Source: Romanomermis culicivorax (lineage: Eukaryota > Nematoda > Enoplea > Mermithida > Mermithidae). Taken from it: 64,000 nt of DNA. This document shows, piece by piece, positions 51,601 through 63,043 of this stretch (its first letter is position 1; each line of letters opens with the position of its first letter). The DNA is taken from assembly GCA_963922205.1 (NCBI GenBank), contig CAWUHX010000144.1, positions 248,001-312,000 on the forward strand, given 5' to 3'. The position numbers and the translations under genes are program-made. The notes under the pieces are model-generated. The model did no database searches, was not told the origin of the DNA, and worked only from the letters and a program-made list of their open reading frames with translations.

Positions 51601-54600
51601 AATCACATCAGTAGTTTGCGCAGTTCTGCCAAAGCGGAATATTTTTAATACGACGAATTTTTTTCGTTCTCATGGGTATAGACAGTAAATTCCATCCAGT
51701 TCATCTCGGAAAGCATATCGAAATTATAGACAAATTTAATCAGGGGAACGTATATTGTAAAACACATCCAAACTATGAACCATCAGAGGAACATATTTTG
51801 TAAAACGCATCCAAACTATGATGCTAATTATGACTATTAGGAATCGACAACTGTATCATTAATGAATTGAAAAGCAGAATTACTTGCTACATTGAGATTT
51901 TTGTAAAAAGATTTTGGATTAAAAAAATTGCCCGTTGAAAATGACTTACCAAATTCGCCATTGCGGCCGCCAAATCTGTCGTTTTCCGAATTTCGATCGT
52001 GTTCCGCTTCGTCATTGCGACCGTTGAGCAATTTACGGCGCGAAAAGCGGGTCGAAAAGTGGTCGTCGTCGAAATATGCGGGTCGGCGATGGGACGAAAC
52101 AGGCGAAAGATCGGTCGCGTTATCGGCTGCCGGTCTATGAAGAGCGGGCGCCTTTGTGTAAACTCCGTTTGCTGAATATTGGTCCTTGTCTAGAAACATC
52201 AAATAAATGTTATGGAAATGAATTCTAGACTCATGCTCTAAAAAAATATTCGAAGTCGTATCAATATAAAGGCGGCAAAGCAGAATTGAATTGATGTCTT
52301 TTGTTGCCGAGACCATGAAGATATTCCATAATGTTTGTTATGTAGATCATTATTATTTGCGTTATCTTACCATGCCTTTCTACAACATACTGCCCAGGTA
52401 ATGTTTCCGCTGAGAGTAATCTATAGTGTCTTTCATCGGGCTTCCTTGGACTACGTACGGTCGTCGGGTCCAAAAAAGTCAAGGGACTAACCGACGTTGT
52501 TGGATTCCTCATCGGTTCTACTCTTTCCAAGAAATGCTGTATACGTGAGCCGAGCTGCATACAAATCTGACAAAAGATTTAAAAATTTTCAATTCATTCG
52601 ATGCGCAAATCATACAGTAAATATTCGTACTTTTAAATAGCCTCGGCTAGAGGAAACATCAGAAACCATGTCTAGTTGTACTTTACTACTGTCAAACGAA
52701 AATGGCAAAACTAGAATTTTGCTCATTGGTATGGCGCATCGAGCAAATAAAATCGGCTGCGAAAAAAAAAAGATTTTTTTCAGTATTATTTCCGTCACTC
52801 GTAAAATTTGCAATAAAGGTAACGGGGGGTCAGGCGAATTTTTTATCGGTGGGATCATCGATTGCCCAAAATTTTAGGGGTGGTATTGAAGGGAAAAACT
52901 TCGATTTTTTTGCACGGAAAGTGCGGAAAATGATTCGTAAAATAGTATTTGTCTAAAAACCATAAAAACATATATTTATGGCTCCAAGAAAGTGCTATGG
53001 GAACCCCCCAGAAATCCTCGACCATATGGCTAGCCGTTGGGCGACCGCCCCAGGATTTTCCAATCCAATGGCTAGCTATATGGTAGCCGTGGGGACCCCA
53101 TACTTTTGGTCAGAAAAATACTGAAAAATGTCAATTTTTTGACGAAAAATATTAATTTTTGAACAAAAAATGGTAAAAAATGTGAATTTTCTTGGCGCTT
53201 CGCGCCACGAATACATCTTTTCGGTCTGTTTAGAAAAAATTTACTATTTTTTGAACTATTTTTCTGAATTTTTTCGTGAAAATAATCAAATTTTTTCCCT
53301 TGAGAGACCCCTCCGCCCAAAATTTCGGAAATTACTGACCCCCGGTCCCAAAAAAGTCGCCCAACCTCCCCACAGACCTCGGGGCCCCGTTACACGTATG
53401 ACTCGAAGCACAGAAAAAATTAACATTCTTGATCTTTTTGTACAAAAAAATGATAATTTTCTACCAAAAAATTGACATTTTTTCAGTTTTTTGCGTCTAA
53501 AAAGACGGGGTTCCAATAGCTAGCCACACGATTAGCAAATACTAGGGGTCGTCGTTTCGAACTTGTAATCTATGATTTTCCAGAGCAAGCACACGAGGTT
53601 TTTTGGAAAAAGTCGATGAGTTCGTACAAACATTACGCAAGTAAGAATACAAATAAACTTTTTATCTGACTCACAGATCGCTTTCTTGACGGACAATAAA
53701 AGCATTTAATTTCGCAACTATTTGTAGCCCAGTTATCGATAATGGCCGAAGTGATCTTGCACAATGAGACGTGCTTTTCATTGAAAATAATACCTATAAA
53801 ATATCGGGATTAAGAACATTCGAATTAACCAGGCTGTCTCATAGGAAGGACTATGGAGTGCATTATCATTACCGTAAGCTCTAAAAATATCTTAGTGAGC
53901 GTACACTTTCGGGATGAAGAATGCCTTGGGGACACAAACGTGGGTATGCTCTACCCTTGAGGAGATGTCCTACCTGCTTGCCTGGTGCATGCTTTTGGGT
54001 ATTCACAAAGGCGTGTTAAGCTACTCAGCCCTGGGGTAAATGAACAGTAACGTCGAACACAAGTACTGAGCAATGCCAGAAGTTCCTGCTGGTTGTAGGA
54101 ATACAGGTTTGTGGTTGATTGAATGTTTAAATTGAAATTATCTAAGCATTATTTGCCGCAGTCTGATCAACACATTTTTTATGGTCGGCCGTTTTCAGCA
54201 TTTATATACAGCCACTAGGGTTTTCTTTTTTAGCACAGTGTTAATAAATTTGGGCCTGTGTTAATGAAAATTTTAGTCGTGCTGAGAAAAAGTAATATAA
54301 ATTAGGGAAAGTTAGCGGCTGTGCTAATGGGACTCGTGTTAAAAAAAGAACCATCACAGACACTGCGTCACAAATGAACAGCTGCAGATAAGAACAGTGC
54401 ATAACAACAATCACAACAAATCGACTACTTTTGCTCCAATTTTACTTCTAGATCGTTCCAGGATTACTTGCTCTACACTTTTTCCTGTGATACGACAGTG
54501 GAGTAAGTTGAGAAAAGATAAAAAATACCCGACAATGGCTGAAACATAAATTTCAGCATATGGTTTCTGATGTGACTTTTCTACATTTTGCTTCTTTGCT

Positions 54601-56909
54601 ACTCCAAGGATTAAATCTAAAAAACATTTTCCGCTGTTTTTCTCCACAGTTGCTCTTTTTATGTTCTGCGAATGCTCCGAGTTAACTTTCTCTACGTTCG
54701 CTGTAACCAAAAAGTTTACGTTCATGTGGCATTAAATTTTTATTTAACTTCAGATTTACACAAGCATTATTCCAAAACTGCTCTAAATTTACTTACTCCG
54801 CCTTCTGTGATTTGACCCCATGTGTTTAACGCGGGATAAATTAAAATGAATTGTTGAGTGCGACCCTCGCTGGGTGATCGATATTAAAAAGGGCTTATTG
54901 AGCGACATTGAGGTAAACCACAAACTTCAAACAATCTTGACGTCTTACTGGAAATCTGACCTTGGGGCATCAGGCATTCACGCAAGATACTATAGTGTAT
55001 ATACTTGTCTTTTACATACATAAATAAATTCTCAATATTGCCTTGTGTAGTGCGTACCTTCTTCTGATACAGATTTAGCGACTACTTTGAAAATCTTGCT
55101 TGAACCGCGAGGCGACGCTTTTTGCAAAGCCGGTATTTGATACGTCAGAAATATTTGACTTAAAATAAAACTTTGGAAAATACAAAAATTTATTTTCATA
55201 TGCAGTCGTCGAAAAATCTTACCCGCGATTTCTAGGAGTCTTAATATATTTCGCCTCATCCAAAACAAACTTGGGTGCGATTTGCCAATTTATTCGATCG
55301 ATAATAACACGGATGTATGTAACATTGGACAACAACTGCAGGGTTTCATGAACCAATTTAGCATCAATTTCTAAAGTAAAATGCGGGGTAGAAAAAGAAC
55401 CAATGATATACATTGATATAACATAACTTCTTGTTACTTAAGTAGTATAAATTACGGACATTGGACTTCTGATAATTGATAAAATATTCAAAAATAAATA
55501 TACATTGCCAACAAGTCTGATCATACATGTAATTTGGGGGAAGTGCTATGGGAACCCCCCCCCCAGAAATCGTTGACCATATGGCTAGCCATTGGGCGAC
55601 CGCCCCAGGGTTTTCCAATCCTAGGGCGAGCCATATGGTTGCCGTAGAGACCCCCATACTTTTGGTCGGAGATATACTGAAAAATTCCAATTTTTTGAAG
55701 AAAATTGTCAATTTTTGAACAAAAAATGGTCAAAAATGTTAATTTTCTCGGCGCTTCGCGCCACGTTTTTTCGGTCTTTTTAGAAAAAAATTAATTTTTT
55801 TGAACTTTTTTCGCACTCTTTTCGTGAAAAATCGTATTTTTCTCCTTTAAGACACCCCTCCCCCTAAAATTTTGGGAATTACTGACCCCCGGCCCCAAGA
55901 AAATCACCTGACCCCCCAGACCTCAGGGCCCTGTTACATGTATGAGTCTGATAGACGTAAAGAACGCCGTATCTTGTATCCTCAAAGGCAAAATAAATTC
56001 TACCAAAAAACATTCATTTTTAATAGGTTCAGATCGGAAGAAGCCTTGAAAAATGGCATATTATTTCAAGAAAATTCAGAATTGATTTCTAGTAAAATGC
56101 AAAGAAACTAGCGATTGAGATCCATTCATGGCTAAAGCAACCCGTTTTTCTTTCGATAAAAATCGATTTTTTAGATTTAAAAAAAGTAGAGTATACCAAA
56201 TACATCTTTAAAATGTTGATATAATCTCTCAACTTACTAAAGATTCAACTTTGTGCTGTTGATGCTACGCACGTCACGTGCGCACTATTTTGATTTTCAT
56301 AAAATCGGGGTTTGATGCATAAGTTTTTGAGAAAGCGCAAAAAATGTTGTCCTTTTTCAACAAATGGTAAAAAAATTTGTATTCTCAGACAGAAAAATGG
56401 CATGCTTTTAGAAATAAATATCCTTTTTTTAATTTGAACTATTGAATCTGCATTTTGAATAGTTAAGGAATAGAAGGTATAAGCTTTTTCTGAACAAAGC
56501 CTTCAGAATCATCTTAAGTTTTCAGGAACATATATTTTCAAATGCAAAAAATCTACAATTATTATTGAATTCCTTATAGTTATACTAAAAAATTGGGACG
56601 TTCTCAATTTTAATCATTATTGACTCTAAAGCAGATAAATGCTCTGATAAACATAACAAGGCATAAATTATGCCTCGGTAGTACGCATTATGAAACGTAA
56701 AATCTCGACTTGCTGAAAATGATAAAAGAAATTTTGAACTCTTGTACTCTTAGGTGAAAGGTTCGCATGAAAGAAGAAACACTGACGATTCTTTCAACGA
56801 ACGATCAACTACACAACTCTAAAAACCTGGATCGTTTGTTTACCTTCACAATCAGCTCCTTCGTTGTCCATTGCCGTTGATAATCGATTCTGAGCTTTTC
56901 CTACTTCTT
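45646..56909 (-). CDS. C2CD3-like centriolar C2-domain protein (5' end incomplete)
   Basis: Eleven exons keep phase throughout, giving about 670 codons: 56844-56909, 55223-55370, 55058-55158, 53719-53793, 52616-52710, 52371-52566, 51950-52189, 49646-49955, 49218-49389, 47546-47713 and 45646-46086 (stop). Known role: C2CD3 acts at the distal end of centrioles in distal appendage assembly and ciliogenesis. Seen here: one C2 region with IRVIIDRI, then QIFLTYQIPAL and IIFNEKH..IIDNW, which align with the human C2 reading FFVEYHFP..VKFQQR..MIEHWW. The final C2 has WLQVTIHQAKHLP, CFVTYRN, SLNPNWRW, VVFKIWHK, VIGFV and NWYDI..GQLQISVGPPE; the last motif corresponds to GWYNI..GQIKVAVSPLE. The tail has NPF and DPF motifs. 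Human C2CD3 is about 2350 residues, so this form is much shorter unless exons are missing. Neighbour DNTTIP1 converges on it. Confidence 0.7.
46330..46767. mobile_element. CATACATGTAA element (hAT-like MITE), copy a
   Basis: Starts CATTACATTTAATTAGG and ends TTACATGTATG. Flanks GTACAAGA and ATACAAGA match at 7 of 8. Shares the blocks GCTAGCCATATGG, CGGCGCTTCGCGCC (46558-46571) and CCCCCGGCCCCAAAAAAGTCG with copies b and c. Lies in the last C2CD3 intron, just upstream of the final exon. Confidence 0.8.
47546..49955 (-). CDS. C-terminal C2 domain exons of the C2CD3-like gene
   Basis: Exons 49646-49955, 49218-49389 and 47546-47713 encode the final C2 domain. The first starts after GGCTCAG and leaves in phase 2 at GTAAGT. 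The second is called from 49389 because only that acceptor (GGATAG) keeps the frame; the stronger-looking ATGCATCAG four bases upstream does not. The third is 56 codons, flanked by TTTTTTAG and GTAATA. The 47745-49201 transposon cluster lies in the intron between the second and third. Confidence 0.75.
47745..49201. mobile_element. Mosaic hAT-like cluster in a C2CD3 intron
   Basis: The outer ends are inverse: CATACTGCACAGCAGGTTTTT on the left and CATACTGTGCAGCAGGGTTTT read inward from 49201. Both are followed by GGC-rich text mentioning GGCTCCTAA. Inside are three copies of the GC hairpin (48259-48272 decayed, 48516-48531 decayed, 48983-48998 perfect) and an inverted pair around TGCATTTTTATGCA/TGCATAAAAATGCA (48307, 49029). 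Probably several insertions on top of each other. No ORF. Confidence 0.6.
48983..48998. repeat. GC hairpin CCGGCGCGAAGCGCCG
   Basis: Perfect stem CGGCGC/GCGCCG with a GAA loop, followed by AAAACTTTTT, inside the 47745 cluster. Confidence 0.7.
50160..50356. mobile_element. 197-bp MITE with perfect 8-bp target duplication
   Basis: Ends CAGGCCTGTAGCC and GGCCTG-rich inverse (CCTACAGGCCTG). Perfect direct repeat GTTGAGAC at 50152-50159 and 50357-50364. CAGG ends and 8 bp point to hAT. It lies in the C2CD3 intron between the exons at 51950 and 49955. Confidence 0.85.
50365..51949. other. C2CD3 intron with no recognised feature
   Basis: Scattered short ORFs on the - strand have no splice partners. 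A patch at 51710-51835 repeats AAACRCATCCAAACTATGA twice. Confidence 0.4.
52969..53400. mobile_element. CATACATGTAA element (hAT-like MITE), copy b
   Basis: Starts about CATATATTTATGGCTCC and ends TTACACGTATG. Same internal order as copies a and c, with the hairpin GGCGCTTCGCGCC at 53194-53206. No target duplication is visible, so its left end is uncertain. In a C2CD3 intron. Confidence 0.75.
54235..54350. repeat. Short dispersed repeat (GTGCTAAT family) in a C2CD3 intron
   Basis: Diverged copy of the repeat at 4070-4200, with GTGTTAAT in place of GTGCTAAT. It lies in the intron between the exons at 55058 and 53793. Confidence 0.6.
55522..55944. mobile_element. CATACATGTAA element (hAT-like MITE), copy c
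   Basis: Starts CATACATGTAATTTGGGGG and ends TTACATGTATG. It is flanked by a perfect 8-bp direct repeat, AGTCTGAT (55514-55521 and 55945-55952), so this is the youngest copy. Hairpin CGGCGCTTCGCGCC at 55749-55762. In a C2CD3 intron. Confidence 0.88.
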
Positions 56910-57868
56910 CTTTAATTTGTTAATTCTACGGCCATAAACAATCAACTCTTAGTAAGTGGCTTCAATATTGGCTTTATCAGGCTGTTGTAAGGGTGATGAG
57001 CAAAATTTCTCCCCTGAAGAATGAGACCAAAAAATGTACATTTTTGTGCGTCTAGTACGGTGAAAATCATTTAAGGCGCTTTCGATCAAACTCAAAATTT
57101 TTAAAGTCTATAATTATATCCGAAATTAACATTCAGTTGTTAACATGTTTAAAACCCGAGCAAAAATGAACAGATTTCACGTTATAAAAGTAAAAAAGCT
57201 AGAATTTTCTTTACCTATATTTAATGTATGACCTGGATAGTTTGTTCAGAGTTTATAACCGAAAAGAGACAAAAAGTTATTACCAGATAATAAATCTCAT
57301 ACAGGTATAGCTGAAAAATGACATTTTTAGCGCTCAACGTCAATTTTCGATTCGATCGAATTACGAAAGGCCAGAGAAAATTCTGGCTAGCTAGCCTATG
57401 TTTATGCACTGACAAACTTTATTGGTTCATTGACCTTCTCTAAACTGAATCAAAATGCATCTTTTTGATCTCAAACCAGAGCATCCCATGAGAGCTATTA
57501 CCCTGGTCTTAGATTAGGAAATTCATTTACTACCCTGGTAAAAACAGCTCATTATTGCAAAAAAATTTGGGAAGCCTCATCCTCAGTAGGGTATAGTATT
57601 CGAGAAAAATTGCTCAATGTGTGCTTTAAAGGAATTACTGTCTAATCTTTTTGACACATTTAGTGAGCAGCTGATAATGAAAAAAATATGAAATTTCTGT
57701 GCCATATAGCGATTTTGTAGAGATTCAGCTCATTTATATATTACTATGTGTAGAATATCATTTCATATATAATTGGGAGAACAAGTAATGATTATATAAA
57801 TATGTATGAGATTTATAAGATAAAAAGATAATCTCAAAAAATCGCGCCATGAGAAAGAAAAAGATTAC
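56910..57868. other. Stretch upstream of the C2CD3 exons
   Basis: Expected to hold the remaining 5' C2CD3 sequence. No other convincing exon was found. Confidence 0.35.
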
Positions 57869-57937
57869 ATTCTTGGAATTCTTGCTCTTAATCCTCTTTA
57901 CTTTTTTCCGCTTCTGCGTTGGGCCTACTGTGCGCAT
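57869..57937 (-). CDS. Candidate N-terminal exon, lysine/arginine-rich
   Basis: The frame starts ATG at 57937 and gives MRTVGPTQKRKKVKRIKSKN plus three residues before a GTAATC donor. Human C2CD3 also begins with a short basic stretch. It ends in phase 0 whereas the exon at 56909 needs phase 1, so it does not join directly. It could be unrelated or an exon may lie between. Confidence 0.25.
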
Positions 57938-57959
57938 CTGGTTATATTTTTCCACCTAA

Positions 57960-58950
57960 GCTCTGGCATACCTTCTTACATTAAGTTGAGAAATGTCAGG
58001 TCCATTGATGCGGATTTGCATGAGTGCATCAATGGAATCTGGTTTCAAACTTAATCTCTTGGAGTGCAAATGTGATTCATAATAATAATAACGTTCCACA
58101 TCAAGCACTTCCAATAGGAAGCACCGACCCTTATTAGTGATAGAATGTTCTCATACTCCAGATGATACTGGCCCAAATAATGTTTCCAAAAACGTATTGT
58201 GCCTGATTTTTGAAATCTGCAGAAATCAGTTGATGCAAGTTTTAAAAAAATTTTGACTATTCTCTGCTCGCAGAGGCTGGGTTATCACCAAATCAGATTG
58301 GCAATGTTTGTATCTCGTTGTGACCATTTTGCACCATTGGAAGCTGGAAAATGGGCCCAAAACAGTGGGAAAATTTCGAGTGTTGCAGGAATATTAAAAA
58401 GGTTTCTGGCTGCTTTTCTATCTGACATTGTCAACAAATGTCGTAAAAGTGCAACTTAGAGGTGGTTATTCATATTAGGGAGTCAGAATCGTTTAGTAAT
58501 TAAAAGTGCAATGTAATGCACCCACCCTCCCGGCGAGAAAGTTAGCGAGCAAAAAAGGTCACGGTGCAGCATAGGAAAATTCCTGTTCTTACGATATACG
58601 ATTTTACCCCTACCTAAATTTTCGATCTTGGGGACGCCTGTCTCAAACCTTCGGAATTTTCTTCGATATTTGGCAAACGAGTTGAAATTTTTTGGGCATT
58701 TGAAAATTTTTTCTTGCCAGAAACCTCGGTTTGGCGAAAGAGTGCTGTGCGTCCGATCCGAATCAGGAAAAATTTGTTTGCGCAGCCCGAAATTTGGTCG
58801 TTGTATCCAGAAAGGTTCGCAGTTCCCGTTCAGAAATTATTGTTATGAAATAAAATGATTTAAAGAAAGAATGAAATTCATTAAATGCGAAGAAAACACA
58901 AGAGTAAATACAACTAATACAGAAAAGCTCATGGACGTGACAAAAGCACG
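57960..58950. other. Stretch with no recognised feature
   Basis: Possible + strand frames at 58253-58459 and 58628-58858 have no motif. No repeat partner was noticed. Confidence 0.4.
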
Positions 58951-58959
58951 TGCGAATTG

Positions 58960-59170
58960 AGCTTAAAAAAATACTCAATTTACATCGAAAGCTGGGCTTA
59001 TTGTTAGAGCGAGTGATCTCATTAGGTAAGGAATTCCAAACATCAATATTCCACAAACAAAAGTCATGTTTTAAAGCATTAGAGTTGTACTTCAATTTAA
59101 ACTATTTGAATAAGTTGGACGCGCGATAATTGAATGGACTCAAGGTGAAAAATAAACCGGGTGGAATAAC
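58960..59170 (-). mobile_element. CR1/Jockey-like LINE C-terminal fragment
   Basis: On the - strand GLFFTLSPFNYRASNLFK is followed by a stop and then, in the same frame, HDFCLWNIDVWNSLPNEIT and SFRCKLSIFL. FFTLSP...F...VWNSLP..I......FK..L is the familiar C-terminus of CR1/Jockey-group reverse transcriptases. At least one in-frame stop, so dead. It may extend to about 59340. Confidence 0.75.
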
Positions 59171-59559
59171 TTTAAATTTAAAAATTAAGAACATGTATAC
59201 GATGAGTCCATGAGTATATACACGTACGTACGTCTGAATAGTCTCAGCGTTTTTAGGTGAACTTCTTTGCACAATGGAGGAAAGAACCCACAATTTTTTC
59301 ACATCTGCGCGTTTTTGAACGTATTTTTCACGCATCGAAATTTTCAAAATAAGGAAAAATTATAATTTTCTAAAATTGATTTAATTTCTTCTCTTAATAA
59401 AATAATGGTTATATACAAAGTACCGCTCGGAAAAAATTCATGATTTTAAAGCTGTTCTGCGATTGCAACAATTATCTTACTACTTAGAGCCAAAATGCAG
59501 AGCGCGGAAAAATTTTCAAATGTATGGGATGTATCGGGATTCGGGCCTTTTAATCCGAT

Positions 59560-59696
59560 ACCTACATATGCTACCACCCGATATTTTCTAGTTAGATCTG
59601 AACTTTTCCGTTTCTGCCTTGAATAAAAGGGAGGGGTTGGGTATAGGGTTGGCCAATTTGGGGGCCTCCCAACGCCTACCTCCAATTACAGGTATG
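59560..59696 (-). mobile_element. Fragment of the CATACCTGTAA element family
   Basis: Read on the - strand it starts CATACCTGTAATTGGAGG and passes through GGCCAACCCTATACCCAA, matching the 36970-37198 element. The far end was not found. It abuts the next element. Confidence 0.6.
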
Positions 59697-59702
59697 AACC
59701 TG

Positions 59703-61471
59703 GGGCCGGTTTCTCAAAAAGCTTTCAACGCTAAACGCGTCTAACTCACGTCTAAAATGACGTCATATGTTTATTCAATGTTTCTCAAAAGACGTTCAAG
59801 CTAAACACGTTTAAAGTTAGACGAAAAATTTTGACGGGGTGGGACCCGGGGTTAAGTAATGTGAAAATTTTTCAAATTATGCTTGCACGTTTTTTTCTTT
59901 ATATTATTGTTCTACTCGGTGATGAGAATACATGGCTTTTGTAAATCAATTTGGAATTAGGCTTTAGAGCGAACTTTTTTTTCAATTGATCATTTTTTCA
60001 TTGACCGATAATGAATTCTAGTAAAGTTTTGGATTTTCAAAAGTTACGTTCACAAGGATTCGAGCATTAGTACCACAGTTGAGATAGCAGGTTGTCCGAT
60101 GTGGGATTGATACGAATTTGGCTGTAAGTTCGAATTTTTGTCGAATGGGCGGCCCATATTCTGAAATCGTAACATTTTTTGTTTTTTATGCAAAAGCTAA
60201 AGTTTCGAAATGACGGATTGTTTACCAAAAAATATCGTAGACAAATATGCTAAATTTCCAGATAATGTGGGGATATGTAATTGGGTGCGTAGTAGGGACC
60301 TGCACGTCCGTAAAAGAGCTCGTTATAATCCTAATGACTCGTTATAATCCTGATGCATGCTTTCAATATGATTTTTGCATTCTGCCCGACTGAAAAACGA
60401 TTGAATGGCTGAAAAATTAGACTTTTTATCCTCGAAATAAATGCTGAAAAAATTCTTGTGCCGGCGTTGTTGAATATCAAAATCCAAAAGTTTTTTTCTG
60501 ACACTTTGCGCCGGAATTAGTGATATATTCGAATCCATTTAAGGTGTTTGCACTTTGCAGCCAATTTTTTCGGACTTTGATTATTTAAGATTAAGACAAT
60601 TTGAAAATCATCAATTGAAAATTTTAATTCATTGTTACCATTATCTGGACTCAAAAAAGTCAATTTTTCTTCCTTTTTGGTTCCTTCTGTATATATTAAA
60701 TTTTTCAAAGCTAAAGAAGCATGAATAACGCATCTGTGGACTTTTTTGAGTGAAGAAGGTAACTTGAAGAAAATGGCTGAAAAATGAAAATGAAAATGAA
60801 TGAAAGATAATTTTGACCTCTTTCGCCAAATGGCGAAACGAGCCATGCAAAAAACAGTGCATAAGACGCCTTATCCCCATTTCTGATGAACTAATCAATG
60901 AAATTTGACCGCAGAAGAGACGCATGCTGGTAACATGAGTCTTCAAATTCGTCAGAATGCTGAACAGTATTGCTAACAGCATAAAGTGCATCTTAGACAA
61001 ATAGTAATTATGTTGATGATAACATTTAAATTATTAAATACACACTAAATATAATGGCAGTGAAATTCTAGCAAATTTCAAATTAGGAAACATATGTACA
61101 GTAAATCGACGTTTGTCGGAAGTTCACTTGTAAACGTAAATAGTTGCATAAATTTTCGGACTTTTATGGTTTTGAACCCTCTGGCCGGGCTCGGCCCAAT
61201 AATGTTTTTCCGCGGCCCGAAGCCCAGCCCACTCTTGGGCCGGGCGGCCCGTGGAGGTCCCTACTTCCGATTGGAAAAGACACAAATGCATATACATAAA
61301 TATCAATGTTTACTGAAACTTCCACGCGTCTAATTTATTGGCGTTTCACCCGTCTAACTTTAAACGACTACAAGTTCCGTCTAAGTTTAGATGCGTCTAA
61401 AGTTCGTTCAACTTGGACACGTCTAAAGTTATACGCGTGTAACTTTAGACGATTTTTTGAGAAACCGGCCC
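59703..61471. mobile_element. 1.77-kb TIR element with CGTCTAA subterminal arrays
   Basis: Perfect 18-bp inverted ends GGGCCGGTTTCTCAAAAA, flanked by a direct CTG (59700-59702 and 61472-61474). Both subterminal zones carry arrays of CGTCTAA and its complement TTAGACG. The GGGCC start and 3-bp duplication suggest the PIF/Harbinger group, but CTG is not the usual TWA. Another element is nested inside. No transposase was recognised. Confidence 0.8.
60293..61263. mobile_element. Element nested in 59703-61471 (hAT-like ends)
   Basis: Ends TAGGGACCTGCACG and, inverted, TAGGGACCTCCACG (13 of 14). Near the right end there are GGCCCG/CGGGCC words, as in many hAT elements. I could not find an 8-bp target duplication. 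Open frames on the - strand (60323-60538 and 60517-60846) contain RKKLLDFDIQQRRHKNFF and similar text that I cannot assign. Confidence 0.55.
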
Positions 61472-61474
61472 CTG

Positions 61475-62208
61475 GCGGCTAAATTTTATAAGTCGGTTTC
61501 CGGCCTTCAACCTAATTATTGCATATGAATTGTTTGTTAATTTTGAGCATGGATTTATGTGACTAGTGAGTAGATAACCCCTGCTGTGAGGTTGTCTACA
61601 CAGCGAAAATGACCTGCTGATCTCAAATATTTATCAAATGCCATACTCTGATCAAAGTCGCCCCTGATTAAAGTCACCCCACTTTACCTAACTGAAAAAT
61701 GCGGAAAAGTTTTAGGCCAAAAGTTTGATAAAAATTTAACGTTTAACGCATTAATTTTTGAAAAAATCGTGCCCAAATTATTTTACAGCTAACCATGTCA
61801 GTGAGACAAGAAAAAAATATGGAACAAAATTGTTCACGAAAACCCAAAAAAATGGAATGCTGAAAAAATTTAAATAGCTCTAGAATTGTTCAGGAAGTTC
61901 AAATTGATTCAATTTTCGACTACGAAAACAACAATGTAAAGACTAGAGAAAATAAAGTCGAAAATTGTGTAAATTTTCGATCCAAACATTGTACCATTAT
62001 CAACGATATCGGTTTTTCTATTTGAATCAATCAAACACAAAAAGTAAGAATTCCAGTTTTAAATCGGAATCTGACTGAATTCGCAGAGAATATCCAGAAT
62101 TTCTTTTCACTCATCAGTCTTGACAGCCTGTAAAGTTTGCTGCAACGATACTAATACACTGTTCGAAGAGAAATCGTTCGCGTTCGGGTCAAATATACGA
62201 ACAGGAAA
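61475..62208. other. Stretch with no recognised feature
   Basis: AT-rich; no ORF, repeat partner or RNA seen. Confidence 0.4.
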
Positions 62209-62545
62209 CATTGTTTTTTTCCCCCGGGCCTTTTCCCTAGATTTGGAAAGGGATCAAAATTTTTTCCCCATTTTCCCGAAGTCGTTTTTTTCGCTTAAAA
62301 ATGCTCACAAACGCTTTATTTACGTGTTTTTGAGCGTTTTCAAGCCTTCTGGTGTTTTCAGACCCGTTAATTCATTAAAATTGAGGAAAAAATTGAAATT
62401 TTCGAGCTCAAAGTTTAATCTACAAGCATTGGAACAAACTTTCAAGCTAACTATACAAAAACATAATGATTTTGAATTACATGAGAAATCGATGGTTTAA
62501 GTCTTCTATGCTGACAAGTGAGAACCCAAAAGGAATGTTAATCTT

Positions 62546-62562
62546 TCCGGCGCCTCGCGCCG
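62546..62562. repeat. GC hairpin CCGGCGCCTCGCGCCGG
   Basis: Seven-bp stem with a CTC loop, followed by AAAAATTTTTT, inside the 62209 element. Confidence 0.7.
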
Positions 62563-63043
62563 GAAAAATTTTTTGGGTATTGATATTCTGCGACGCTGGA
62601 AAATCAATTTTCCCAACGTGTATTTCAAGAATTAGATTTGAATTTTGTGTTCAAAAGTCGTAATTTCTAGAATTTTACTTGAAAAATTTTAAAACCAGTT
62701 ATAATTCATTTGTAAACTCTCATACTTGGTCGAAAATATATGAGAAAGCAGGGTATAAATTTTCGAAAGATATTTCCATGAAGCATTTGAATTGATTTAC
62801 GTTAGAAAAGAAATAATTGCATCAAAAAGCTTAGAGACTTGACGTATTGATCTTTTTCAAAAGGAAAAAATGCGAATCTTAATTAAATATCATGATAAAA
62901 TATTGAAGATTACCAATGAAAACATGAGATAATACGTTCAAGATGATGAAAACTATTATAGATTATATGATAAATGAAGGTAGACATGCTAAAAGTCGCG
63001 CCTGGGCTGAGTAATGCATAATAATGATTATTGAAGTTATAAT

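Noticed and set aside
53930-54110. Possible small RNA gene in a GC-richer patch
   Set aside because: It matches neither 5S, U-snRNA nor tRNA consensus that I can recall, and no internal promoter boxes were found.
62120-62500. Open frame of 126 codons
   Set aside because: Falls mostly inside the 62209-63401 element and matches the non-coding interior of the 44177 element in inverse orientation.
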